Shown here in pieces: positions 22,549 to 34,690 of a stretch of DNA of 64,000 nucleotides; position 1 is the stretch's first letter, and every line of letters starts with the position of its first letter. Below the pieces are notes generated by a model. That model was given only the letters and a program-made list of their open reading frames with translations. It did no database searches and was not told the DNA's origin. The stretch is taken from the NCBI GenBank assembly GCA_963675035.1, contig OY776114.1, forward strand, positions 20,134,709 through 20,198,708, read 5' to 3'. Source of the DNA: Allygus modestus. Its lineage: Eukaryota; Arthropoda; Insecta; Hemiptera; Cicadellidae. The position numbers and the translations under genes are program-made.

Positions 22549-25500
22549 TTAAATTGTCACAAACGAACACCTCCATTTCTGTAGTTCCATTAGATTTTTC
22601 CTTGAGATTACCGACAGTAAAGTTTTTTATTCCATACAATACATCACAGAAAGCACTTATAGATACTGGTTCAACAAGTTGTTTAATAGATAATAAATTT
22701 TTTCAAAGCATTAAATCATCACCGAGCATTAAGGAAGTTATTAAAACTAAGATGTTGATTAAATCTATTAATCAGCAAAGCACCATGGTTAGGAAATTAG
22801 TTAAGCTTCATTTCAAAATAGGCAATTTTTCATGGACATTTGATTTTTTTATAGTTAATTCACTTCCGTTTCCCATCATTTTAGGTGTAAATTTTATGCA
22901 GAAATCCCAAATGAATTTAGACTTTTCTAGTAACACTATTAACTTTAAATTCAATAATGACAGTAAGATTCAAATGAGTGACATTTTTGTGAAGCAACAG
23001 CAGCCTGATAGTAATTTTTTATTAGAACTTTCCGACGCAAATAAAATTCATTCACAGGAAACAGAGGAATTTTTACAGAAAATATTGCAAGAATACCCCT
23101 CGGTCATAACAGAGAGGATAGGGCAGGCCCGCGTCTCTCCTTATCACATCAGCTGTTTGGTAGATAAGCCTATATGCTCCCCACACTACCCCGTCCCTCC
23201 AGATAAGATGAATGCTATGAGAAATATTACTGATGAGTTGCTCAAAAATAATGTAATTAGGAAGTCAACTAGTATGCACTGTGCTCCAGCCTTTTTAGTC
23301 GCAAAAGCGGACAAAAATAAATTCAGATTAGTTTGCAATTACAGGAAGATAAATGAATATATTTCATATGACGCTCACCCCCTACCTACCTTAAATTCAG
23401 CCTTTGAGTTTTTGAGTAAAGCCAAGTATTTCACATCATTAGATATGAATAATGCCTTCTTTCAAATCCCATTAGATTCACAATCAAGACAGTATACAGC
23501 ATTTTGCACTCCGTATGGTTTATTCGAATTTAACACAGTACCACAGGGCCTGAAAATCGGATCCCAAGCACTTACTAGAGTTATGGATGAAATTTTGGGC
23601 GATTTTAAATTTAAATTTGTCTTCAATTTTTTGGATGATTGTTTAATTTATAGCGACAATTGGGAAGATCACAAGCAACACATCTTACAGGTTTTAGATA
23701 AGTTTAAGGAATACAATGTCACAATAAATCCGGAAAAAATTAGGATAGGCCATACCTCCATAAAATATTTAGGGCACATCATTTCGAACAGAACACTTTC
23801 ACTGGACCCCGATAGAATTGAACCAATTTTGAAATATCCCAGACCCCGTAATTTGAAACAACTTCAGCGATTTTTAGGATGTGTAAACTTTTATTCACGC
23901 TTTATTAAGGATTTTTCCAAAATAGCCTTGCCACTAAATAACTTAAGGAAGAAGAACGTTAAATTTCAGTGGACAGCCACACACCAGAAAGCTTTTGATG
24001 AATTAAAAAATTCCCTTGTTTCGTCAACTCAACTAACATTGCCAGATTTTAATGGAGATTTTGTTGTCACCTGTGACGCATGTGACAATGCGATTTCAGC
24101 AGTTCTACAAATGAAAGAGGGAGATAATCTTTTACCGGTTCATTTTGCATCCAGAACATTAAGTGAAACAGAACGTAAATACCCCATGCATAAGAAGGAA
24201 TTTTTAGCATGTTTATATGGAGTTGAGAAATTTAGGCCATATTTAAACAAGAAGTTTACACTACAAACCGATAATTCTGCCGTGATGTACATTTTGAAAA
24301 ATAAGGGTAAACATACAGCTCAATTTGATAGGTGGGTGTTACGTCTTTCAGAGTTTGATTTTGAAATAGAAAATATTAGGGGTAAATTAAATGTAGTGGC
24401 AGATGCCTTATGTAGAGTCTTCAAGGATGATACGGATAATACCGTTAAAATCATCGAGGATTCTGCATGTTGCACTCTGCAATGTTTTCCAGAACTATTT
24501 ACCTCAATTAGGGAGAAACAGGCACAAGACCCGAGTTTAAGTTTAATTATTTCAGATTTGAGAAATAAAATTCCAGTCAAGAACCACTCATTGCGCAATA
24601 ATATTTTGTATTTTGGTAAACAGGGCAGAAAAAGCAAAATAGTAGTTCCAGAGTCCATGCACACTTTTATTGTTAAATATTTTCATGAGAATCCTATGTT
24701 TGCACATGCGGGCATAGCCAAAACTATGAATCACATTCAGAAGCAATTTATTTGGAAAGGCATGACACAATTTATTAGGAATTTTGTTAGGTCATGTGAA
24801 CAATGTCAACTCTCAAAACCGGCGCAAAACCAGAAAATCGGTCAATTAAGTTCTCATATACCGACGAATTGTAATGATCAATGGGTTTGTGATTTTGTTG
24901 GTCCGCTACAACGAACACAACGAGGAAACGAATCAATCTTTGTTTTGGTGGACAATTTTTCGAAATTCTGCTTTTTATACCCAGTTAGAAAACAGACATC
25001 AGATTCCGCAATAAATATTTTACGAAATAACATTTTTGCACAGCATGGTATTCCACAGCGCCTAATTACAGACAATGCCTCCGTCTTCACATCGCAGAAT
25101 TTTTTTTCATTTCTTTTTGGTTTAGGAATTAAGCATGTAACAACTTCAACATATAGACCTCAATCAAATGTTGCTGAGCGAGTTAATAGAAACCTAGTTA
25201 CTGCATTGAGAATTTTTCATAATCAGAATCATAAGTCATGGGACATTTATTTACCATATTTAATGCTTGCTTTTAATTCCGCAAAACATGAAGCAACAAA
25301 GTTCACCCCCGCAAGCGTTTTCTTAGGTAGAGAACTTACACACCCATTGCAATTTCTTTGGAATTTAGAGACAGGACATAATAACAAACCGAGTTTAGAC
25401 AATGTTTTTCAGAATCTCACAAAGGCGCACAATAGAACGAAGTTACGGTATGACAGGAATCGAACTCCATCTAATTTTGTTGTTGGTGATAAGGTTGTTT

Positions 25501-25688
25501 TGTATAGGCATTCCCTCAGTAATAAAGATAAGAAAATAACAGCAAAACTTTGTCACAAATGGAGGGGACCTTATACTGTAACTAAACTCACTTCACCGGT
25601 TAATGTTGAAATAACTTTGGACAATGATCAGACACAAAAGCAGATAGTTAATGTTGATCAAATAAAGAAATTTTTTCCTCCAGTCTGA
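22512..25688 (+). CDS. pol: Pol polyprotein: protease, RT, RNase H, integrase
   Basis: The frame is open from 22512 (after a TAG at 22509), overlapping gag by 37 nt in the -1 frame. There is no ATG near its start, so Gag-Pol is probably made by -1 frameshifting. Numbering from a TTG at 22554: protease with LIDTGSTS (Asp about 37); reverse transcriptase with LVCNYRKIN, YFTSLDMNNAFFQIPL, VPQGLK and active-site FLDD (about 359-362); RNase H with TCDACDNAISAVL (Asp about 508) and LQTDNSAV; integrase with an HHCC zinc domain ending CEQCQ, then catalytic Asp in WVCDFVGPL, Asp in LITDNASVF and Glu in NVAERVNR. A GPY/F-type module (KWRGPYTVTKL, about 1003-1012) follows. No internal stop or missing catalytic residue is visible, so this copy could be active. 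Confidence 0.95.
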   Translation, partial: AGKCTRQFNEEVIKLSQTNTSISVVPLDFSLRLPTVKFFIPYNTSQKALIDTGSTSCLIDNKFFQSIKSSPSIKEVIKTKMLIKSINQQSTMVRKLVKLHFKIGNFSWTFDFFIVNSLPFPIILGVNFMQKSQMNLDFSSNTINFKFNNDSKIQMSDIFVKQQQPDSNFLLELSDANKIHSQETEEFLQKILQEYPSVITERIGQARVSPYHISCLVDKPICSPHYPVPPDKMNAMRNITDELLKNNVIRKSTSMHCAPAFLVAKADKNKFRLVCNYRKINEYISYDAHPLPTLNSAFEFLSKAKYFTSLDMNNAFFQIPLDSQSRQYTAFCTPYGLFEFNTVPQGLKIGSQALTRVMDEILGDFKFKFVFNFLDDCLIYSDNWEDHKQHILQVLDKFKEYNVTINPEKIRIGHTSIKYLGHIISNRTLSLDPDRIEPILKYPRPRNLKQLQRFLGCVNFYSRFIKDFSKIALPLNNLRKKNVKFQWTATHQKAFDELKNSLVSSTQLTLPDFNGDFVVTCDACDNAISAVLQMKEGDNLLPVHFASRTLSETERKYPMHKKEFLACLYGVEKFRPYLNKKFTLQTDNSAVMYILKNKGKHTAQFDRWVLRLSEFDFEIENIRGKLNVVADALCRVFKDDTDNTVKIIEDSACCTLQCFPELFTSIREKQAQDPSLSLIISDLRNKIPVKNHSLRNNILYFGKQGRKSKIVVPESMHTFIVKYFHENPMFAHAGIAKTMNHIQKQFIWKGMTQFIRNFVRSCEQCQLSKPAQNQKIGQLSSHIPTNCNDQWVCDFVGPLQRTQRGNESIFVLVDNFSKFCFLYPVRKQTSDSAINILRNNIFAQHGIPQRLITDNASVFTSQNFFSFLFGLGIKHVTTSTYRPQSNVAERVNRNLVTALRIFHNQNHKSWDIYLPYLMLAFNSAKHEATKFTPASVFLGRELTHPLQFLWNLETGHNNKPSLDNVFQNLTKAHNRTKLRYDRNRTPSNFVVGDKVVLYRHSLSNKDKKITAKLCHKWRGPYTVTKLTSPVNVEITLDNDQTQKQIVNVDQIKKFFPPV

Positions 25689-25689
25689 A

Positions 25690-25713
25690 ATATATATATA
25701 TATATATATATAC
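25690..25713. repeat. (TA)n between pol and ORF3
   Basis: A short TA run directly after the pol stop codon. Confidence 0.9.
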
Positions 25714-25734
25714 CTTTTTCTCTCTTTACTTCAG
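25714..25734 (+). promoter_or_regulatory. Candidate splice acceptor before the third ORF
   Basis: CTTTTTCTCTCTTTACTTCAG is a strong pyrimidine tract plus AG, 16 nt before the third frame opens at 25750. Env-position ORFs of insect gypsy elements are known to be expressed from spliced RNA. Use of this site is inferred. Confidence 0.4.
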
Positions 25735-25749
25735 AATAAATTGTTGTGA

Positions 25750-26314
25750 CTTATTGATTTAATTTTTTTTAAGATCCATTTCCTTTTTGTAAATCCATAT
25801 GACAGGTTTTCTTGTGTGGGAGATTCCCATCTACACAGAGCAGTGAAACAGTGGAAACTAGCCACCACCAAACACATCACCATACCAGGGGCGACTACGA
25901 GACACATCGTCACTGAGGTGCGAAAACACGCTGCCGAACTACAACCAACCTGTGTTCTGCTCATTGGCACCAACGATGCCGGAAGTCACACCTCTCTCTC
26001 TGTCTCCAAACGAAACACAGTCTCACATTTTTATTTTGGATTTAGATACAATTTTCACTGGTCACAACATGAACTATTTAATTGAACATTTCTATTATAA
26101 TGGTAGGACAGATGGAATTCAGTTAAACAGAAAAGCCTTCATCATAATCATGGACAGTATTCAGGATAAAATTACATGTGTAGTGCAGTGCAACAAACTG
26201 GAACCTTGTGTAGCTCTGAACAGTTTAGTTTCACCAAGTGTTAGGGATGAGTCTATGACCGAAGTGGAACTTACAGGGAATGTAGCCGTAAGAGTCCAAC
26301 ATCTCTCTCACTAA
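25750..26314 (+). pseudogene. Broken third ORF with SGNH-hydrolase-like motifs
   Basis: This lies where env sits in errantivirus-like gypsy elements. Frame 1 (25750-26085) has VGDSHLHRAV (block I, candidate nucleophile Ser), IPGATTRHIV (block II Gly) and LLIGTNDAG (block III Asn). Frame 2 (25952-26314) has RTDGIQLNRKAF, which aligns with block V (D-x-x-H-L-N), but Gln replaces the catalytic His. A +1 shift near 25970-26000 separates them. The stretch between GTND and DGIQLN is only about 45 residues, shorter than I expect for the family, so a deletion is likely. It has no membrane segment and no env features. SGNH esterase domains are known in ORF1 of CR1-type LINEs. The frame break, lost His and short middle argue against hydrolase activity. 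The SGNH call rests on motif order only. Confidence 0.6.
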
Positions 26315-26440
26315 TGATACTATATTGTTATGTTTATCTTTATAAGTATTGTTACTGTTAACTTTAGTAATTTTTAATTTTTGTGTAAAATTATTTTTCT
26401 CTCTCTTTATCCCAAGTTAGGTTAGACAAAAATTAAAAAT

Positions 26441-26461
26441 TCTTTTGGAGGGGGGGAAAAT
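26441..26461 (+). promoter_or_regulatory. Polypurine tract
   Basis: GGAGGGGGGGAAAA directly precedes the TG of the 3' LTR. It is the expected primer site for plus-strand synthesis. Confidence 0.85.
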
Positions 26462-27912
26462 TGTTACAAGTTCAAATTCAAACTTGCCGCCATATCAGAA
26501 ACATCTAGAAGGCACTACCGCGCACAGGAGTAACTGACAACAATGCAGTCACGTGACCCGCCTCGCTCATAAAACTGGACGACGGCGGCTTCTCGTTCTC
26601 TTAGCCCGGAACTATTCGGTGTAACATCATCTAAAACCTTTTTCTAAATTCAATACCGCGTTTATTTGCCAATTCCAAAAGTTCGTCGATTTGTTAACGG
26701 GGTGCATCCCATACGTTTTCTATTTCGCGAATTGTTTTAAAGAAAAGGCCGAAATTCGCGGTACAATCACATTCGTATTAATTAATTAATAAAACTTTTT
26801 TCTAAATTACACGTGCTAAGAGCAGGTTTTAACACTGCCATTCTTGTCGTTTTACGGGGAATAAATTAAACAACTGGTATTATTAATATTAAGTGCATAG
26901 TAGTGTTACAGTGTATTAATATTGTGAGCGTTTTGTGTATGTAATTTTCTACAATGTTCATGTGAGTAATATTTATTAGTTTTACATACTTGGTCATATT
27001 TCATAGGGCACATGTCATAACTGGTACTGGTCAAAGTTTAATAATTGTTAAGTTTAAATTCATTTATCTTTGTTAATTATTTGATGTAATATCGTATTCA
27101 CAAATCATTTATAGCAACTCCCTATTTGTCATAATTTAACTTAAAGATATTTTTCCCTGTACAAGAATTAATTTGTATTAAGCAAGAAAACTTTTGGAAA
27201 ATATTTAAACTCAAATCAATTGTCTCAAAGCTAAAATAATTGTAAGAGCTGGAAATTAAGTATAATACAAAATTCTAGGAAATTTAGTATTCATAGAACA
27301 GAGTGTTACTATTTGGTTGATTTCAAAAAAAAAAGAGTAAAATTAATTAAGCAGCAGTTCAGAGCTCAGATCAGGAACCACTTCATATTATAAATAAGTT
27401 AATCATGAATCATATGAATGTATAATTTAAATTGGTGGTAAAAAGATATAGGAGGATAGAGTGTGTCGGAGGTCAGGAGGCTTAGTTAGGAGGACTTATA
27501 TATTATTATTTATTCCCGACCACTCGCTTGTTTTAATAAACCGCCATTTAATTAACTAGGAATTCCTGGTTACCACATTTTGATACTTAACTTGAGAACT
27601 GCTTTTGATCATTTAAAACACAATACAAAAAAAAATATTAAAACTAAAAAGGCCAGAAATCGACCAAAGCCATAACCTCTAAGGTGATCTATATTACATT
27701 AATTTAAAATACTATTTTCCGGCTCTAATTTAACTATGTATGTGTTGTAATGTCTTTGCTCAGATTTGAATAAAATAGTTTCTTGCAATCAGATTCTTCT
27801 TTCAAGCAACCCACAACTAAATCAGAGATCCACGAGTGTTTTTGGGCCCAGCAACACTCGCTCTGCATTACTGTAATTGACAGATTAAAATAAAATGTTT
27901 AGACATGCAACA
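26462..27912 (+). repeat. 3' LTR
   Basis: Starts TGTTACAAG and matches the 5' LTR through 27882 with one extra A in a poly-A run. The last 30 bp end ATGCAACA and differ from the 5' LTR terminus (54 bp). The AGTT target duplication follows immediately. Confidence 0.85.
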
Positions 27913-27916
27913 AGTT

Positions 27917-28645
27917 ATGGAGTGCCTCTGACGACATCAACGCTCGCCGCGAGAGATTGGCAGCTCGAATCCACACCTTCCATTCCGTTCCGGTTATAAA
28001 AACCGACGTTACAGCCACTTATGCGGTCTTCGCTGCCGTAAAAGTCGTTACTCCTACTGCGCTCCGCCCAGTGGCTCCGTTCGTGCAGTTTCAAGGTCTT
28101 GCTTCTCGTAAATTTTGGTTAAATACTTCTATTAATGTTGCATTCAAACTGACATTTTATTTGACAGGGTAGATTCTTCCGAGTAACTAACGAACTATTT
28201 CATGCGAGTTACCGTGTTTTGTTTGTTGTAAAGCAATGTTGTTACATACTTGTGCTTATGTTGTCCAATCTAAATTAGATATGCTTGGCCTCTACCTTCC
28301 CCATGTTCCTACATTGGTCTGGGTGTCCAGTCCCAGTGGCATCTCCCCGCACCTGTCCATAGGACCTAGGACCCTGCTGGGGCCGATACCCGCGACCGGT
28401 TTGGCCATACCGTCGTGTGACCCCGCCATAACCCCACTTTCACACGACACTGGAGTCAGCTGTTTCCCCACGTTGGTGTGACGTCATCACTCACACGTGA
28501 AGCAAGTGATTCAACATTCTTCAGCATTTTGTATCTCGTTGGATTTATTTATTATATGGGTCAACGACATCGTTACATTGGAGATCGTGTCTTTGGAGGG
28601 TGGGGAATTCTTGAGCCTTGCATTTTGGATAGTGATCTCTTTTTT
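27917..28645. other. No gene recognised
   Basis: A moderately GC-rich flank of the gypsy element. Frames at 27957-28172 and 28236-28481 (+) have no identifiable domain. About 28280-28325 shares a short repeat with 17219-17265. Confidence 0.45.
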
Positions 28646-28646
28646 A

Positions 28647-30153
28647 CTTTCTCCCCTTATACATAGTATATGGAGAAAGTATTGTTTTCGTCAAAATTTT
28701 CGAATTTGAGTTGTTAGTGGAGATATTTTTTTAGTGCTCACTGAACCCAAAAAAGTGATTTTTACGTGATGTCTGTGTGTCTGTCTGTCTATCTGTATGG
28801 ATGTGTACAGAGCTAGAGCCCAAACCAATGGTCCGATTTTTATGAAATTTGGTATGAAGGTACTAATCCACGATATCTCCAGGTATTTTTTCCATTTTTT
28901 TATTTTTTATTTTTAAGGGTAAAGTTTATATCTGTGAAAACTATAAATTTACCAATTAACAACAATAAAATTATTATTAAGAAACTAAAGTCACGTTTTG
29001 TATGAGAATAGGAAGGTGTACATCAATTATTAGTATCAATCAAACTATATAACCTCAAGCATGAAATTGAAATTTGACACTTTGACACCAGCAATCCAAC
29101 TGAATTTTTGACAGTTCTAGAACTTGACTACATGAACCAAATCAGCTCCTGAATGTAGTTCAGTTAAAAAACTAATAATTATTAAAATGTAAGATTAATT
29201 CTCCGTTTATAGTTTATTAGAATCTTTAAATCATCAAAAAGATGCACTTAAAATTTCATGATAATCCATTAAACTGTCAAAATGTAGTTAGCGTTACACT
29301 ACTTCGACTTTGCATTTTCTTTGCAAGTGACGTATAAGGACTCACTTCGTTTCGTCCAACAAACCTCCTCTTCATATTGGTTTCAGGTCACAATAATTAA
29401 CCTGATTAATTTTACCCATTGGTTTTGGTGAGTGGTTCCGCCAAAAACTATCCCCCAAAAACATGAAAAATCAAAATTTCTCAGAAACGGCTCTAACGAT
29501 TTTAATTAAACTTTTGTCGTTTGTAGAACATTAGTTTTCCAACAAAATGACACCACCCACATTTCTGTAAAAATTCGGGTTCAGAAATTATAGGGCTTAA
29601 AACGACAAAAATTTGTTTTTTTTTTACTCTTCATAAAAAACATATATATAAAAAAATATTACCTTTCACCATGAAAAATAGCTCAAAAACTAAATAATTT
29701 AGTATTTTGAATTACTATTCTACGATTAGTGGTTGTGGAGAAAATTTAAATTTTCATTATGCGGTAAACGCAGTACGTTGTCCAATGTTTTTCTTATGGG
29801 GAATACAAAAATTACTATTTCTCTCTTATTTACTGATAATTTTCCTTCAAACTGTATAAGCTTGTCAAGTTAGCATTGACCAACAGAGGAAATTCGAAAT
29901 ATATTGCCCCTTAATAACCTGGGGGGGGGAATAAGGGGCATTTCCCCTCTGAAAACCATGTGTGTAGCAATAGATTCTGTAATGCCTCCAAAACAGGAAT
30001 TTGGGTGGATGTTTTTGAAAACAACTTGTTTACAATATTTTCTGTACATTCGACCGTGCTTTATATTCTATATTTAGTAAATAAAAAGTAATTTATTCAT
30101 TAAAGTTGCGCTAAAAGGGAGAAAGTATGTGTCAGTTTCCTGATACCGTTTAT
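28647..30153. mobile_element. Family B non-coding element, copy B1
   Basis: The left end CTTTCTCCCCTTATACATAG has a nearby complementary TGGAGAAAG (28671), forming a hairpin. The right side carries GGGAGAAAGTA (30117-30127), and shared sequence continues to about 30153. A TGTC-rich microsatellite follows the left hairpin. It shares the box GTACGTTGTCCAATGTT with family A. Copy B2 lies in reverse at 46290-47323. It is interrupted by about 0.5 kb of unrelated sequence (28923-29440). There is no ORF. Confidence 0.6.
28923..29440. repeat. Insertion K within B1
   Basis: B2 is continuous across the matching point, so this segment is extra. Its right end (about 29340-29440, TTTACCCATTGGTTTTGGTG) recurs in reverse at 36862-36963. 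Its exact ends and class are unknown. Confidence 0.5.
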
Positions 30154-31972
30154 TATAAATATGTTTAAGTGTTCGCATAATTTAAAATAATGCTAATAAA
30201 TATACGTATGTACTCGATGTTCTGTAACCTGATACCAAATGTATGTGATGAATGATTACTGAATAAAAGAGCAAAAAACGTTTTATCTTTAATAAAAGAT
30301 TTTAACTTCGATTCTAGGGTTTGTGTAGTCACCGTAAAGCGTCATCCTGCAAACCTTTGCACGGGCTGCGTTGCAGGGTGGACTGGAGTCTCAATTGCCA
30401 GGAAGTCTACCTGTTATTGCATGGTGCAGAATGAGGACAGAGGATTTTCTCTACACGTTACGCGACCAAATGAACTTACTTTAGGAAGGATTTTGAAGTA
30501 TCACTGGTTTTGTACAAAAGCGTTACAGTCAATAAGTACTTTTGAATTAAGACAAAATTTAACTGAAATTGTTTCAAATAAATCTACTTTATCCTTTCAA
30601 CCCCTTCATAATAAATTAAACCGCTACATTAGTAGGCCAATTGGAGAAAGTAGTTTTGGCAGAGAGCCAGAAGAAGCTGTTTGTTGTGGTCAGGGACTAG
30701 CGAACCGAGTTTGGTGTCTTCTAGTCAAAGATTAGTTAGGTCCGGTTTTTACAACTACTTCACAAATACGATTCTTCATTATTCAAGTTTATAACTTTTA
30801 AAATGTCAAAGAAAAAGTGTCTTGATTGCAAGTCAATTTTTTATTCATTTGGGAAGTACCCATTCAAGATGTCATCTTTATTAAATGGTTCTATCACTTG
30901 TTTATACTTTTTCATTACTCTACACACGAAAGTACACTTTCTAAACGTAAAATGAGCTAAGAAAATAGGTTATTCCCGCTACTGCACGGCAAAATTACAT
31001 AACGTTAACTTTCTGTGCATTTGTGGTGCACGGAAAGTAACCGTTATGGGATTTTGCGGTGCAGACCGATCAGCTGTTGCATTAGGCCGATCAGCTGTTG
31101 CATTATTTGCTGTTGCATTGCACGGAAACTCAGCGTTATGAGTTCGGTTCTTGATACTAAGTTGAATAAACAAAAATATTCATGTTGTTTACAAGTTTTT
31201 CGATATCGTAATGAAAAATAATGTTCAATACTCGTCTCAAAAGCGCCATTGCGGGGCTCGATAGCTTTTTCCACGCTCGGCTTCGCCTCGCGCGTAAATG
31301 CAATCTCTCCCCGCAATAAGTCACTTTCGAGACTAGTAATGAAAACTACTATACCATGTGAACGTTGCATTGACGGTTCGCTGGTTATTTATCCACAGCT
31401 GATTCCTTTGTTTTTATTTTTAACTCCAAAAGCCCAATGTTAAAATTTCAAATTTTCGAGTTAAAAATAAAAGTTTTTAAAATTTAAAATGTAACTTTTG
31501 GCAATTTTCCTGGGCTTCTGTGTACAACCAACGTGCATGCTGAATTTCACGTTCCTAGCTTATCGGGAAGTGGCCTGGAATTCGTGTACGTCAGTGTGTC
31601 AATGAAATGAGTCATCACTTGCAAATCGCCCTGTATAGTTATTTAGATTAGATAAATAATAGACTCTTTCCACATTTAGTTACAACTGGGAAAAGCAAAG
31701 TCCCATAATTGAAAAAATATTCCTGTAAAGTCAATCCTTTGCTATTATATTGTTAGGAGCACTCGGGATCTTAAGTTCGCAAATCAACCATGCTATAGCC
31801 ATCTCCTAGCTACTCTTGTTGAATGTGCAATTTTGTTTGAATATTATTAATCAAATTGTATTTTATATTAAAAAAATGTATCGAAGTCTAGTGAATTGTT
31901 AAATTTAACATTTTGATCAATACGTTCCTTGTGTGCAACCATTTGAAAAAATTTGCCATCTCCAATACAAGA
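30154..31972. other. No gene recognised; contains a fold-back
   Basis: A 104-codon frame at 30421-30735 (+) is the longest here but shows no domain I can name. A fold-back lies at 30982-31064 (separate entry). 31240-31330 is GC-richer and partly self-complementary. Confidence 0.4.
30982..31064. repeat. 83-bp fold-back with 38-nt arms
   Basis: The left arm 30982-31019 (CTGCACGGCAAAATTACATA...) pairs with 31027-31064 around a 7-nt loop with about six mismatches. It is followed by a direct repeat of CCGATCAGCTGTTGCATTA at about 31066-31103. Confidence 0.7.
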
Positions 31973-33029
<1,057 letters not shown>

Positions 33030-34135
33030 AAATAGTTTTTCCCATCTTTATAAAAATAAAACTATTATTTTCAAACTCAACCCCAGGATTGCTAAATCCT
33101 CAAGAAGTTCTGTCCTTAATTTTTTTTTCTAAACCCAGGTTTCCTCCTTGATGTCATCAGTTAAGATTGATTTCCGACCTTCATGACCAATCATTGGAAC
33201 ACTGAACCACTGAACCTCCTCAGCAGTGGGCCAATGTCAGCCGCCACCCATGCTGAGCTCGACTAGTGGCTAGTCACTGTAGTGTGCTAGTCACTGACAT
33301 TATAGCTTCATTGTGTCATTCATTGTACTCAACTGTCAAGGCCGAGACATTGAAGGATAGCCTGAATAGTAATCAAAGAGCCTTTGTGTTCATTTTTCAG
33401 GAATAACTTGGAATTAAATTGAGCTGATTATTTTTTTGAAATATTTCAGGATAATGCATTGCCTTAGATTGTAATTATGAAGTGAAAACTACTTATTTGA
33501 TCGTTTCCTAAAACCTTGATTCAGAGCGATTTGAAAATGTAATAAAGGAATTTGGATTTTCTTAATAGAATTCACATAAAGTTTGTATATATTGAGTAGT
33601 ATTTGTTGTAATAAATAAATACAAACTTAAAATATTATTCATTTTTACATCCTTGTTTGAATGTATTCTCTGTTTTATTTGTTTGTTTCAGTAGAATTGG
33701 ATTTATAATGCAATCTCAAGAAAGTTGTTACTAAAATTTAAACTCAATCATTGAGTGTTACATAGTAAAGCAAAATTATAAATATCAATAAAAAGTGTCC
33801 AACATTGAATTTCACCTTGCACAACTGAGGGTTGATGGCATTTTGATGAGACCTCCATCTTTGAAATCGGTTCAGAAATAAGTGCTCTTTTTACACAAAT
33901 TTCTGTAGCATACCATAGTTTATTCAACATTTAGATACTATTTCTTATATCAACTTTAGTAAAAGAAAAATAAAGATACAGTTTATGCAAAAAGTTAACA
34001 TCACTTCAGGCTAATGCTAAAAACAAACAGATTTTTTATAGCATGATTAAATGCGGAGAGTCGACTGATTTTTATCTGATGGTGAGAGCAATGTAAACAA
34101 CAAATAGGTAAAAAAATCAAAAAATGATTTATAAA
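33030..34135. other. No gene recognised
   Basis: AT-rich sequence without recognisable motif or repeat from this window. Confidence 0.45.
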
Positions 34136-34307
34136 CAGGGCGGTTATAAAGTCCATTCTCCCTTATGTTTTTATACAATTTTTATTTAAACTGATTGTCA
34201 ATGATGGGATTCATTGTATAGGTACATACTCTAACTTTTTTAGTAATTTAAAATATTGGGAGTTACCTGAAGCCTAAGATTATAGGAATCAACTTCCAAA
34301 TTCCTTA

Positions 34308-34690
34308 TGAGAAGATAGTCATGCGACATATCTAATAACACTGCCTTTTCTCCCTGAAAACAGTGGTGCAATCGAAATTCAAAAGGGTTGTACCGTTTTC
34401 AAGATATCTGTAGGTCTAAGATGTAGGAGTCGACTTAAACGTTTTGATGAGAAGATAGTCATGGACATGTCTAATAACACTGCCTTTTCCCCTGAAAACA
34501 GTGGTGCAATCGAAATTCAAAAGGGTTGTACCGTTTTCAAGATATCTGTAGGTCTAAGCTAAGATGTAGGAAGATGTAGGAGTCGACTTAAACCGTTTTG
34601 ATGAGAAGCTAGTCATGACATGTCTAATAACACTGCCTTTTCCCCCTGAACAAAGTGGTGCAATGATAAAGCAAAAGGGCGGTATTTTTG
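34308..34690. repeat. Tandem ~140-bp units in the left TIR
   Basis: TGAGAAGATAGTCATG-like starts occur at about 34308, 34448 and 34600. Each is followed by TCTAATAACACTGCCTTTTC and an AAATTCAAAAGGGTTGTACC-like stretch. The right TIR (about 36400-36670) shows only two such units. Confidence 0.8.

Larger units (their letters stand above)
19914..27916 (+). mobile_element. Ty3/gypsy LTR retrotransposon, near-complete and young
   Basis: The element spans 19918-27912, flanked by a 4-bp target duplication AGTT (19914-19917 and 27913-27916). Both LTRs begin TGTTACAAG; they end GTAACA and GCAACA. Inside are a probable iMet-tRNA primer-binding site, gag, pol (protease, RT, RNase H, integrase), a broken SGNH-like third ORF and a polypurine tract. 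The LTRs match over about 1.42 kb except for one A in a poly-A run, which suggests recent insertion, but their last 30-54 bp differ. The domain order PR-RT-RH-IN places it in Ty3/gypsy rather than copia. Confidence 0.95.

Noticed and set aside
30421..30735. 104-codon + frame starting MVQNEDRG
   Set aside because: No recognisable domain, no codon-composition contrast with the flanks and no splice partner. It could be part of an unknown gene, but I cannot support that.
31240..31340. GC-rich, partly palindromic stretch as a regulatory element
   Set aside because: Some self-complementarity but no defined arms or known motif.
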